A stretch of 64,000 bases of DNA, from NCBI GenBank assembly GCA_017410605.1, contig JAFQQN010000005.1, positions 1 through 64,000 of the forward strand. The letters are read 5' to 3'. Source of the stretch: Clostridia bacterium. GTDB lineage: Bacteria > Bacillota > Clostridia > Oscillospirales > Acutalibacteraceae. The translations under genes and the position numbers were made by a program. This document shows, piece by piece, positions 1-8,900 of this stretch (positions within the stretch are counted from its first letter, which is position 1; every line of letters starts with the position of its first letter). A model generated the notes under the pieces. The model ran no database searches. It was not told the DNA's origin and saw nothing but the letters and a program-made list of their open reading frames with translations.

Positions 1-392
1 ACGAGAACGGTGTCGGGATGTTCTTTCACGAACGCGCGGATTTCATCGCAGAGACCTTCGGCAAGCGTATGCGCCGCCGTTGCAAAGAAAGCGTTGCAGG
101 GGACGTCGGCTGTGATTAAACACAGTCGCTCTTGCACACGCCTGAGCGTATCCTCCAAGCAAAGATACAGCGTTGTACCTTTGGTGGTTGGCATATCCCA
201 CACGCTTTCCCCTTTGGCGATGCGGATACAAATATCCAACACCCACCACGATTTACCGATTTTAGGTGCGCCGCCGAGGATAGTTATTCCTTGCGGCAGC
301 AGAGTGTCGATACAAAACTTGGTCGGTTCCAGTCTTGTATCCATTAGGGTTTCACCGTCTATAACGGTGAGCTTATTTTTCTTTTCGCTCAT
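1..392 (-). CDS. RepA-like AAA ATPase, N-terminal part (runs off window)
   Basis: The first 130 codons of a P-loop ATPase are visible on the minus strand; the C-terminus lies beyond base 1. Walker A is GAPKIGKS at residues 41-48 and a Walker B-like strand TLYLCLED is at 74-81. This is the layout of RepA/AAA_25 ATPases carried by plasmids, phages and integrative elements, where they act in replication or as hexameric DNA motors. The ATG at 390-392 follows an AGGTAGGTG ribosome site. A terminator-like hairpin lies just upstream. The fold is clear, the exact role is inferred from the family, and the mobile-element setting fits the neighbours. Confidence 0.8.
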   Translation of the reverse strand, partial: MSEKKNKLTVIDGETLMDTRLEPTKFCIDTLLPQGITILGGAPKIGKSWWVLDICIRIAKGESVWDMPTTKGTTLYLCLEDTLRRVQERLCLITADVPCNAFFATAAHTLAEGLCDEIRAFVKEHPDTVL

Positions 393-426
393 AGATAATC
401 ACCTACCTTTTCAATAAATTTTGAGG

Positions 427-458
427 AAAAGAAAAAGCCGCACCTTTCGGTACGGCTC
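427..458 (-). terminator. Hairpin with T-run on minus strand, upstream of the ATPase
   Basis: On the minus strand AGCCGTACC-gaaa-GGTGCGGCT is followed by TTTTTCTTTT, a good intrinsic terminator shape with one A·C mismatch. It lies between the ATPase start at 392 and the divergent gene at 646. It therefore either ends a transcript not recognised here or attenuates the ATPase leader. Confidence 0.5.
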
Positions 459-556
459 GGTTGAGGATGCCCTCACTAAATAAATGTCTGTTTTTTAAAA
501 AAATACATATTTTTCCGTGATTGCAAAAATTCGTTTCTGATTTTTTGTGATTTTAA

Positions 557-585
557 ATGACATTGGAATATTTTTGTGATATAAT
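557..585 (+). promoter_or_regulatory. Promoter for the 646-3254 operon
   Basis: ATGACA (557-562, five of six bases of TTGACA), a 17-bp spacer and a perfect TATAAT (580-585) lie 60 bp upstream of the start codon at 646. Confidence 0.65.
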
Positions 586-645
586 TTTCGTAGAGTACGG
601 TTTATGGTACTACATGTTTTGTAAAATTTAGTATGGAGGTAGCAC

Positions 646-1833
646 ATGAATATCATAGAAACAAAACCGATAGGCAGTGCGCTTTTTCATAATTTTTCTG
701 TTGACTATCACGGTGATACTTTTATATTTGCAGGTAAGGAATATAAAACGGGACAGATCACAAACGAAATTTTAAACCTTCCGCCTACGATTATGATGCC
801 GTTATTCTATGCAGGGAATGATCTTAACAACTTATATAACGCACTATGCGAACACTATTATTCTGAAAACATTTATACAGCAATTCGAGATAAGCTGCGA
901 GAAATATTAGAGCTGATTAAAAACGAAAAGCCATTTTGCTATTTTAATATTGCCGAAGAGGAAAACTTGATTGAGGAGGTTCTCGGTGACGAAGCATTGA
1001 AAGGATATAGCGTAAGCTTTGGTTCACTTGATGAGCCGTTGATATCTTGTGTACCCCAAGGCTCTCATTTGCAGGACTATATGACGGTGCTTTGCGCTAT
1101 TGTAGAGGCATATATTTTCCTCTGTGCCGATACATATAATTTCTTTTCTGTTGCCTGTATGTATTTTGCCAACCTTACTGATATGGGATGCCGTGATAAA
1201 ACATTTCTTGCATCCTTTACCGAGCAATACTTCGGTCATGAAGAAATGGTGAAATTTATTGAGGAAAACAATCCGGTAGAAATAACACACGCTTTTACTC
1301 TTGAGCCTAAAGTGTGGATGGCACCGGTCATAGGCAGAGACGAAATAGGTTTACCAACGCTCGGCAGAAGAACGCATTTTAACAGAATGCTCAACTTTTA
1401 TGTTACCGATATGTTCGAGGGACTCGCCGCCGGGCATTACTCTTGGCAGTGCGGTATCTGTCATAAATTCTTCTTTATGACCACAGCGCATAAGCAATTA
1501 TATTGCAGTACCGTCAATCCGGATTACGGTGTTCCTTGTTCCCATGTTGCTAAAAATAAATTAAATATGCCCAAGCAAAAGAAAGAAGACGGGCGCGGTT
1601 ATGACACTTGGAAGCATAGAGACGATTCCATTCGCGGCAAATTGAGCCAAGCAAGAAATAACAAACCTAATGCAAAGTACGATGTTGATACCTGCCTTAA
1701 AGCAAAACAACTTATCAACCGTTATTTTGAACAAGCACAAATTGATTTCGATTATGCTGAAAACGGATACGAGCAGGATATGATTTTAGAGAATGTCTTT
1801 GCAGAGGCAAAACGGTTGCTCGGTAAAAAATAA
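646..1833 (+). CDS. DUF6076-like protein with C-terminal zinc-binding motif
   Basis: 395 residues, cytoplasmic, with no signal peptide or membrane segment. The recognisable part is CGICHKFF...YC...CSH around residues 270-305, a Cys/His cluster that looks like a small treble-clef or zinc ribbon. It is followed by a basic stretch rich in Lys and Arg. I associate this arrangement with the DUF6076 family of Clostridia accessory regions; that assignment is from memory of the family pattern. The function is unknown, and the zinc motif plus basic tail suggests nucleic-acid binding (inference). It starts with ATG after GGAGG and is followed after 35 bp by the sigma-like gene, probably as one operon. 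Confidence 0.7.
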   Translation: MNIIETKPIGSALFHNFSVDYHGDTFIFAGKEYKTGQITNEILNLPPTIMMPLFYAGNDLNNLYNALCEHYYSENIYTAIRDKLREILELIKNEKPFCYFNIAEEENLIEEVLGDEALKGYSVSFGSLDEPLISCVPQGSHLQDYMTVLCAIVEAYIFLCADTYNFFSVACMYFANLTDMGCRDKTFLASFTEQYFGHEEMVKFIEENNPVEITHAFTLEPKVWMAPVIGRDEIGLPTLGRRTHFNRMLNFYVTDMFEGLAAGHYSWQCGICHKFFFMTTAHKQLYCSTVNPDYGVPCSHVAKNKLNMPKQKKEDGRGYDTWKHRDDSIRGKLSQARNNKPNAKYDVDTCLKAKQLINRYFEQAQIDFDYAENGYEQDMILENVFAEAKRLLGKK

Positions 1834-1868
1834 TAACATTAACTCTTTGAAAGGAGGTGTGAGTATCT

Positions 1869-3254
1869 GTGGAGAATTATTTGAAAATAGCAAACAAATT
1901 ACTGCGCGGCATCTCCGATCCCGAATTTTTGAAGCCGGAGATATGGAACGATATTGTTGCAAAAGTTAAAGCCGAAGAGTTACAACTTTGGGAGATTAAC
2001 AATGAAATTCTGCGTTTAAAATATTTTCACGCAGATATTATTGCACTCGCATCTTCCTTTGCCTGTACCGATAAATCTCATGTGCGTTTTGAAAATATGA
2101 ACGATTATTTTGTTCACACCCTGACCGAAAAGGACAGCGGATATTTCGTAGCCTTTCTCGATTTTTACGACAATAAAATAAACGGTCTTGCCGCCAAGTA
2201 TGTTAATAATTATTCTTTAGAGCAATCCGCCGCCGAGGATATAAAGCAGATATTTATTTCAACTTTATGGGAGCTGCTTTTGGCATACGACCCTGCTGAC
2301 CAATATCCGCTTTTACACTATGAAAAGTTTGCAGTTTATAAACAAGTTATTAAATATATCCGCACCGTGAAAGCAGGATGCACCGTGCCGTCACACAACG
2401 GCTATATGGAACTTAAAAAGGTTTTGGGGATTTATAACGATAATCCCCAACTCCCCACCGATGAGCGTATCGCTCTTATCGTTAAAGAAACAGGCTTTGA
2501 CGAGGAGAAGGTCGCTGAGCTTATAGCCATCGGCAAGGCTACCGAGTATCCCATCGGCATCGTACCGACAGAGGATGACGAGGGAGAACTTGACGGCGCT
2601 ATCTCGGACGAGCTTATCGAAGATCCGTCTGTTTCTCTGTTCCGAGAGACGTGGCGGAGCATCTGCCGTGAGCATTTTAGTGATGCTGCGGAATCACTGA
2701 TGCCGAAGGATAAGCAAATAATATCATTATCACTCGGTGTATGTTTCGATTGCTTTGGTATTTTTGAGCCGAACTCCTATGCTGAAATATCATTAAAGCA
2801 AGGTGCTTCTGGAGAAAAGAGTATAGAAAAGAAACGCAAGACGGCGATTGAGAAATTTGCAAAAGACCTATGTATTATGGGTTTCTGTGATGGTATCACC
2901 CTGAAACAAAAGAACAAGGTTATTGTTACAGAAGACGGTGAGAAAAAAGTACAGTCAGTAACCTATGAGTATACGCCATTTGAATATGATTATAATGGAT
3001 TGGAAGGTTATTATGGTGAGGTTATTTTCTTCCCCGAAGCAGAGGAAAAATGCTATATTATTAATCTCGCAGAGTTTGATGCGACGGGTGCTTATGCCGA
3101 GCAGGCGGCAAGAATTATACGGTGTATGAACGGCGGTTATGTAAAACAGAAGTTTTATGCTATTCCGCTTGAAAGATTACCGAATGTGTGTAAGGACAAT
3201 GCCGAGCCAAAGTTGCCTTTTTATGAAGAACCCCGTACAATCGAACAGAAATAG
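1869..3254 (+). CDS. Divergent sigma-70-like protein with C-terminal extension
   Basis: 461 residues. The GTG start at 1869 is set by an AAAGGAGGTG site just upstream. Residues ~110-170 resemble sigma region 2, with an acidic AAEDIKQIF segment and a following YDP....F..Y pattern ending in IKYIRT. Residues ~195-220 resemble region 3. Residues ~270-330 resemble region 4, with DKQIISLSLG then SYAEISLKQG and SIEKKRKTAIEKF as a helix-turn-helix. About 110 residues follow that match nothing I know. If real, this would redirect RNA polymerase to element promoters. The alternative is a sigma-fold relic used as a DNA-binding protein. Pattern reading only; no profile search was possible. Confidence 0.55.
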   Translation: MENYLKIANKLLRGISDPEFLKPEIWNDIVAKVKAEELQLWEINNEILRLKYFHADIIALASSFACTDKSHVRFENMNDYFVHTLTEKDSGYFVAFLDFYDNKINGLAAKYVNNYSLEQSAAEDIKQIFISTLWELLLAYDPADQYPLLHYEKFAVYKQVIKYIRTVKAGCTVPSHNGYMELKKVLGIYNDNPQLPTDERIALIVKETGFDEEKVAELIAIGKATEYPIGIVPTEDDEGELDGAISDELIEDPSVSLFRETWRSICREHFSDAAESLMPKDKQIISLSLGVCFDCFGIFEPNSYAEISLKQGASGEKSIEKKRKTAIEKFAKDLCIMGFCDGITLKQKNKVIVTEDGEKKVQSVTYEYTPFEYDYNGLEGYYGEVIFFPEAEEKCYIINLAEFDATGAYAEQAARIIRCMNGGYVKQKFYAIPLERLPNVCKDNAEPKLPFYEEPRTIEQK

Positions 3255-3306
3255 TTTCATCGACCCGTAGGCCGTTTCGGATAAAACAAACGGCTACAAA
3301 GGCAAA

Positions 3307-3376
3307 TAAAAATATTACCCACCGGATGTTGTGCAAAGTTCTGTGTTGAACCGCCGCTTCCAGTGGGTATTTTTAT
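3307..3376. terminator. Possible bidirectional terminator between convergent genes
   Basis: ACCCAC near 3316 can pair with GTGGGT near 3364, flanked by an A-run on the left and a T-run on the right, with a loop of about 40 bases. It sits between the convergent stops at 3254 and 3379. The long loop makes this a weak call. Confidence 0.35.
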
Positions 3377-3378
3377 GC

Positions 3379-4236
3379 TTATTTTAAGTCTGTGTTTTCA
3401 GAGTCCATGCATACGCAAACATACCAGTAATATCCGTCATACATGACTCCGACTGCCATATATGTGTACTTGGAGCTGCCGACATACGACCAGTGTCCTT
3501 TGCTGTTCCTGAAGCCGTTTGCTATGGAATAAGCTATCTCGTCAGCTGTGCCACCCCAATTGCCTTTGCCGATGGCTTCGCGCACATTGGCGGTATAATA
3601 ATTTTCTTCGCCTTCGATTCCGTATAGCGACCAGTCCACATATTCGCCGTACTGTAGAGCTTCGGCGGCTGCTCGTTGGTCAGTGGTATCATGAGCAAAA
3701 TTTGTTTTGAGTTGTGTGCATCGGTATTTGCAGTATTCGGTCAGTCCGGGGATTACCGTTGCGGTGACATTGCCCTGCTCGGTGCGGAGCTGATTTATGT
3801 ATTCCGCGACCTTCTGTGCCACTAAATCCGCGCTCGGCTTGGGTGGGATTATGATTTCCTCTTTCGGCGGATCGTCCGTTTCAACTATGGTGATGCAGCC
3901 ATTTTTCTCGGTATTTTCCGCCACCGGCTCGGTAGGTTTAGTTGTTACCGCAGGCTTTGTTTCTTCCTTTGGCTTTTCCGTTGATGTAGGCTCTGTGGCG
4001 GTCGTGGTTGGCTCGGTTGCCTGTTCTTTGCTCTCGGTCGGAAGAAGCTCTTTTTCTTTCTCTGTCGGCTCTACCGCCGTTACAGGCGGTGTTGTTTCGG
4101 TTGGTGCTTCTGTGATTATCGTTTCCGCCACCGTTGTCGGCAGACTTTCCGTAGTCGGCGGTGCGGTGTTTCCACCGCATCCAACCATACTCACAAGCAC
4201 CCCACAGCAGAGAAGAAGGATAATTATTTTCCTCAT
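3379..4236 (-). CDS. CAP/SCP-domain lipoprotein with Thr/Glu-rich linker
   Basis: 285 residues. A lipoprotein signal peptide (MRKIIILLLCCGVLVSMVGC) ends in a lipobox with Cys20. About 110 low-complexity residues rich in Thr, Glu, Pro and Lys follow, likely a wall-spanning linker. The C-terminal ~150 residues look like a CAP/SCP (PF00188-type) domain, with an N-terminal VAEYINQLR helix, an AHDT motif, GHWSYV and a final VGVMYDGYYWYVCV strand pair. CAP domains are extracellular and often bind lipid or peptide ligands; the ligand here is unknown. Its ATG overlaps the stop of the upstream DUF6809-like gene (ATGA), so the two are translationally coupled. Confidence 0.75.
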   Translation of the reverse strand: MRKIIILLLCCGVLVSMVGCGGNTAPPTTESLPTTVAETIITEAPTETTPPVTAVEPTEKEKELLPTESKEQATEPTTTATEPTSTEKPKEETKPAVTTKPTEPVAENTEKNGCITIVETDDPPKEEIIIPPKPSADLVAQKVAEYINQLRTEQGNVTATVIPGLTEYCKYRCTQLKTNFAHDTTDQRAAAEALQYGEYVDWSLYGIEGEENYYTANVREAIGKGNWGGTADEIAYSIANGFRNSKGHWSYVGSSKYTYMAVGVMYDGYYWYVCVCMDSENTDLK

Positions 4237-4517
4237 ATATCCTCGACCTCCTCTAAGCCTTGCATCACTTCCACCATTATGCGTGTTGCGAGGATAAATC
4301 CCGAACTGAACGCCTCACGCTCGGTGATGCAGGACAGTTCGCTTGTGCAGTCCTTGAACTTTTCAAAGGTCTCCTTCTGTTTTTCTGTAAGTCCTGCATT
4401 GAGTTCTTCCTCGTTTTTGCATATCAGCTTGACGAGTTTGTCCACTCTTGTCCCTCGCTTGATATACCTTTCGTGCGGACTGATGTTACCATAGTACAAA
4501 TCTTCAAGTGTTGTCAT
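4233..4517 (-). CDS. DUF6809-like small protein
   Basis: 94 residues from the ATG at 4515-4517, chosen because AAGGAGGTG lies 8 bases upstream. A longer frame would translate that ribosome site. The N-terminal motif TTLEDLYYGNISPHER followed by a helical, Lys/Glu-rich body resembles the DUF6809 family common on Clostridia accessory elements. The function is unknown. It is translationally coupled by an ATGA overlap to the CAP lipoprotein downstream. The family call is from pattern memory. Confidence 0.65.
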   Translation of the reverse strand: MTTLEDLYYGNISPHERYIKRGTRVDKLVKLICKNEEELNAGLTEKQKETFEKFKDCTSELSCITEREAFSSGFILATRIMVEVMQGLEEVEDI

Positions 4518-4747
4518 GTGCGGTGCACCTCCTTTTTGCAACACAAATACATATCACAACACTTTACACAAGTCCAGCATTTTTTGACAATATTTTTAAA
4601 TACGAAAATATGACTTGAAATACTGTTTTTTCTAAGTTAACATACCGAACACCTTGCAAGAACTAATTTTTTAGTATAGCGAGGTAATTTCGACATATCA
4701 TACTTTTCGGGTAAAATAAAAGTAAAAACTATCCGGAGGTAAATGAA

Positions 4748-5593
4748 ATGAAAGGAAGAATTTTAACAGAAAGTCAAATAACGGCTTTTGCCGTATATCT
4801 TAAAAGCGAGGAAAAGAGCGAAAATACCGTGGAAAAATATATCCGTGATGTAAGGGCGTTTGCCACCTATGTGGGTGATGCGGAGATAACCAAGGAAACA
4901 GTTATCGGCTATAAAAACAAACTGCTTTCCGACAATTATGCTGCACGAAGCATCAATTCTATGTTGGCTTCTATCAATGGTTTATTCTCTTTTCTTGGAT
5001 GGGCAGACTTGAAAGTGAAGTCTATCAAGCTCCAAAGACAGATTTATTGTCCCGAAGAAAAGGAACTGACCAAAGCGGAATATCTGCGACTTGTAAATAC
5101 TGCAAAGCAAAAAGGTAACGAGCGCCTAAACCTGCTGATCCAAACAATATGTGGAACGGGTATCCGTGTTAGCGAGCTGCAATATATTACGGTAGAGGCA
5201 GTAAAGTGCGGTGAAGCCGTTGTTTCACTTAAAGGCAAAACACGCTCGGTATTTATTGTTCGTGAGCTACAAAAGAAATTGCTCCGCTATGCAGCAGAGC
5301 AAAAAATTACAACGGGTGCTATATTCATAACTCGAAGTGGCAAGCCGATGAGCCGAACTAACATTTGGCGTGAAATGAAAAATCTTTGTGTGCAGGCAGG
5401 GGTGAATCCGCAAAAGGTGTTCCCCCATAATCTGCGCCACTTGTTTGCTCGCACCTTTTATGGTATCGAAAAGGATATTGCCAAGCTCGCAGACATTCTC
5501 GGTCACAGCAGTATCAATACCACACGAATTTATATTATTACTACTGGCAACGAACACCGTCAGCGTATGGAAAATATGCGATTGATAATATAA
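4748..5593 (+). CDS. Tyrosine recombinase, likely invertase of the adjacent switch
   Basis: 281 residues. The N-terminal ~95 residues form a SAM-like core-binding domain. The catalytic domain carries the full set: R140 in GTGIRVSEL, K164 in LKGKTR, H227-x-x-R230 in HNLRH, H253 in LGHSS and the nucleophile Y262 in TTRIYI. It is slightly shorter than XerC/D (about 300). ATG follows CCGGAGG. The gene ends 28 bp before a 19-bp inverted repeat whose partner lies 259 bp further on, with a promoter between. Tyrosine recombinases next to invertible promoters are known in Bacteroides and Clostridioides, so this is the natural candidate to flip the segment. The recombinase family is certain; the target is inferred. 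Confidence 0.9.
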   Translation: MKGRILTESQITAFAVYLKSEEKSENTVEKYIRDVRAFATYVGDAEITKETVIGYKNKLLSDNYAARSINSMLASINGLFSFLGWADLKVKSIKLQRQIYCPEEKELTKAEYLRLVNTAKQKGNERLNLLIQTICGTGIRVSELQYITVEAVKCGEAVVSLKGKTRSVFIVRELQKKLLRYAAEQKITTGAIFITRSGKPMSRTNIWREMKNLCVQAGVNPQKVFPHNLRHLFARTFYGIEKDIAKLADILGHSSINTTRIYIITTGNEHRQRMENMRLII

Positions 5594-5712
5594 AAATAGC
5601 CACCTAAAACAGCGGCGAGTACATAATCAGTATTATGTTGTACTCGATAGCCAAAAAGAAATGCCCATAAATATAATTTGAACAATCTCGACTAAATTGG
5701 GCGCAAAAATCT

Positions 5713-5745
5713 AAGCCTTTTCGATTCAATGTTTTGAAAAGGCTT
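5713..5745. terminator. Hairpin inside the invertible segment
   Basis: aagccttttc (5713-5722) pairs perfectly with gaaaaggctt (5736-5745). The flank is weakly T-rich on the plus side, and a T-run follows on the minus side. In the present orientation it could end recombinase transcription. After inversion it would face the other way. Confidence 0.5.
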
Positions 5746-5804
5746 ATTTGTGCTGTTTAAATTTCGACAGTTTATTAAAAATCATACTTTATCGTTAAAA
5801 ACTC

Positions 5805-5833
5805 TTGTGTTTCTCCTTGAAAAGTGCTATACT
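5805..5833 (+). promoter_or_regulatory. Promoter inside invertible segment, directed at the stalk gene (ON)
   Basis: TTGTGT (5805-5810), an exact 17-bp spacer and TATACT (5828-5833). Transcription would cross the right inverted repeat and enter the gene at 5950. Inversion would point it back at the recombinase 3' end and silence the surface genes. Confidence 0.7.
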
Positions 5834-5949
5834 ATAACAGTATGGTGGATTTGGTATAGTTTTTTGACCAATCCGTTATAACATAATACTGATTATGTTG
5901 CTTTAAGATTATAAAGCAATGTAAAATTTGACCAGTTGGAGGTTGTCAA

Positions 5950-8900
5950 ATGGCAAAAAAGATTATTGCGGTCGTGGTTGCGGTGATATTAGTCATCGGA
6001 ATATCTGTCGGAACCACATTGTTAGTGGATAAGAATGCAGTCCCGGCATCCACTACAATCGAAAACGGCTTGTCGGCATATGAACTTGCTGTACAATACG
6101 GTTATGAAGGGACTGTACAAGAGTGGTTAGCATCTCTTGAGGGAAAATCTGCTTATCAAGTTGCAGTGGATAGTGGATACTCAGGTACTGAATCTGAGTG
6201 GATTGCTTCTCTAAAGGCAACTGCAGATAATACAGCAAGCATCAAAGATGCAGAATTTAATTCAAAAGGTGAATTAATTTTAACTCTTTCCGATGACACT
6301 GTTTTGAATCTTGGTGTTGCTGTTGGTACAAATGGTGCGGATGGAAAAGATGGTACCAATGGTAAGGATGGAGCCAACGGCAAAGATGGCGTTGATGGTA
6401 AAGATGGTGCGGATGGCATCAGCATTACAACTGCAAATATCAACGCTGACGGACAACTGGTTATTGGTTTCTCCGATGGCAAAACCGTAAACCTTGATAA
6501 AGTTGTTGGCATGAACGGCAAAGACGGTGTAAGCGTTACTTCATCCAAAATTAACGCAAATGGAGAACTTGTTCTTACATATTCTAATGGTCAAGAAGCA
6601 AATCTTGGTGTTGTAATTGGCGCAAAAGGCGACAAAGGAGACAAAGGCGATGCAGGTGCCGATGGTAAAGATGGTACCGCAATCATCTCTACTGTTATTA
6701 ATAACAATGGCGAACTTGTTATCACTTATTCCAACAACACAACAGAAAACCTTGGCGTTGTAGTTGGTCGTGATGGTGCTGATGGCAAGGACGGTCAGGA
6801 CGGCACTAATGGTATTGATGGTAAAGATGGTGTTAGTGTTACCGGAGCCGAAATTACATTTGATGGCGAACTTGTTCTTACATATTCTAATAATCAGCGT
6901 TCTAACCTTGGAAAAGTTATAGGAGCTGATGGTAAAGATGGACAGAACGGTGCTGACGGCAAAGACGGTCAGGACGGCGCTAATGGAGTTGACGGTAAAA
7001 CACCATACATTAAAAACGGCAATTGGTGGATCGGTGATGCTGATACCGGTGTCAAAGCCGAAGGTAAGGATGGCACCAATGGTCAGGATGGACAAAACGG
7101 TCAAAATGGTCAAGATGGTACCGATGGCGATACACCTTATATTAAGAACGGTAACTGGTGGATTGGCGAAACTGATACCGGTGTAAAAGCACAAGGTGTC
7201 GATGGCGCAAATGGTACAGATGGTAAAGATGGTGCTGACGGCAAAGACGGAGTTAGTGTAATTAAATCTGAAATTAATGCCAAAGGTGAATTGGTTATTA
7301 CATATTCTAATAATCAAGTAGACAATCTTGGCGTAGTTGTTGGTGCTAACGGTCAGAACGGTGCTGATGGTAAAGATGGCCAAAATGGCGCCGATGGAAA
7401 AGATGGTGTAGACGGTAAAGATGGTGTAGACGGTAAAGATGGTATCGGTATTAAAAATATTGAGATCACTGATGCTGACGAATTGCTCATTACATTAACA
7501 AACGACTCTACTTTAAATCTCGGCTGTATCAAGGGTGCTGACGGAAAAGATGGTGCCAATGGTAAAGACGGAGCCAACGGCAAGGATGGTATAAACGGCA
7601 CTAATGGTATTGATGGCAAGGATGGCGTAAGCGTTACCGGTGCATCTATAAATGCTGCAAATGAGTTAGTTCTTACATTCTCTAATAATACTGAGAAAAA
7701 TCTTGGTGTAGTAGTTGGTGCCAACGGTGAGGATGGTAAAAACGGTGTTGACGGTAATGATGGCCGTGGCATTAAGGATACCGAAGTTAACGCTCTTGGC
7801 GAACTTGTTATCACCTATACTGATGACACAACCGATAACCTTGGTGTAATTGTAAGTGACAATGGTGGAGCCGGTACCAGTGCTAACGCTCCCCGTGTGC
7901 AGATAAATAGCACCACAAACGAGTGGGAAATTTCCACTGATGGTGGCAAGACTTGGGTTTCGACTGGAGTCAAGGCAACTGGTGAAAATGGTAAAGATGG
8001 TGCCGACGGTGCTGATGGCGAAGACGGAACTGATGGTATTAGCATAACAGAAGCTATCATCAATGAAGATAATGAACTCGTTTTAACCTTCTCTAATAAC
8101 ACCCAAAAGAACCTTGGCGTAGTTGTTGGTGCTGATGGTGAGGATGGTAAAAACGGTGCTGATGGAGCCAATGGTCAAGATGGTGAAGACGGTAAAACAC
8201 CGTATATTAAAGATGGAAATTGGTGGATTGGCGATACTGATACAGGCGTAAAAGCCGAAGGTAAAGATGGTACTAACGGTCAGGATGGCCAAGACGGTCA
8301 AAATGGTCAAGACGGCCAAGATGGCACCGATGGTGACACGCCTTATATTAAAAACGGTAACTGGTGGATTGGCGAAACCGATACTGGCGTAAAAGCAGAG
8401 GGTATTGATGGTACAAATGGTACTAACGGTGCTGATGGTAAGGACGGCATTGGCGTAAGCGGTGCTGAAATTGACGAAAATGACCATCTTATTATAAAAC
8501 TTTCCAACAATACAACTATTGATGTTGGTGTTGTGGTTGGTGCCGACGGTAAGGACGGTGCAAATGGCACTAACGGTACTAATGGTAAAGATGGCAAAGA
8601 TGGCGTTGGAATTAAGAATGTTACCGTATCAGCGGAAGGCATTTTAACTGTTACACTTGACAACGATACCGTTATAACTCTCGGTAATATCAAGGGTAAA
8701 GACGGTGTAGGCATTGCCAAAACCGAAATCAATGCCGAAGGTAAACTGGTTATTACCTATACCGATAATAAAGTTGTTACTTTAGATAAGGTTGTTGGTG
8801 ATAACGGTATTGGTATTAAGTTGGTTGAACTTACCGATGATTATATGCTTAAATTAACCTTTACAGATAACGGCACTCAGACTCTTGGACCCATCAGAGG

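Larger units (their letters stand above)
5621..5898. repeat. Candidate invertible promoter segment bounded by 19-bp inverted repeats
   Basis: Left repeat 5621-5639 (acataatcagtattatgtt) and right repeat 5880-5898 (aacataatactgattatgt) are perfect reverse complements over 19 bp. Each is near-palindromic, with arms acataat/attatgt around an asymmetric 4-base core (CAGT at left, ACTG at right). That is the form of paired recombinase sites whose core direction dictates inversion. The ~240 bp inside hold a hairpin and an outward promoter aimed at the gene at 5950. The segment fills the 356-bp gap between recombinase and stalk gene. Confidence 0.82.
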
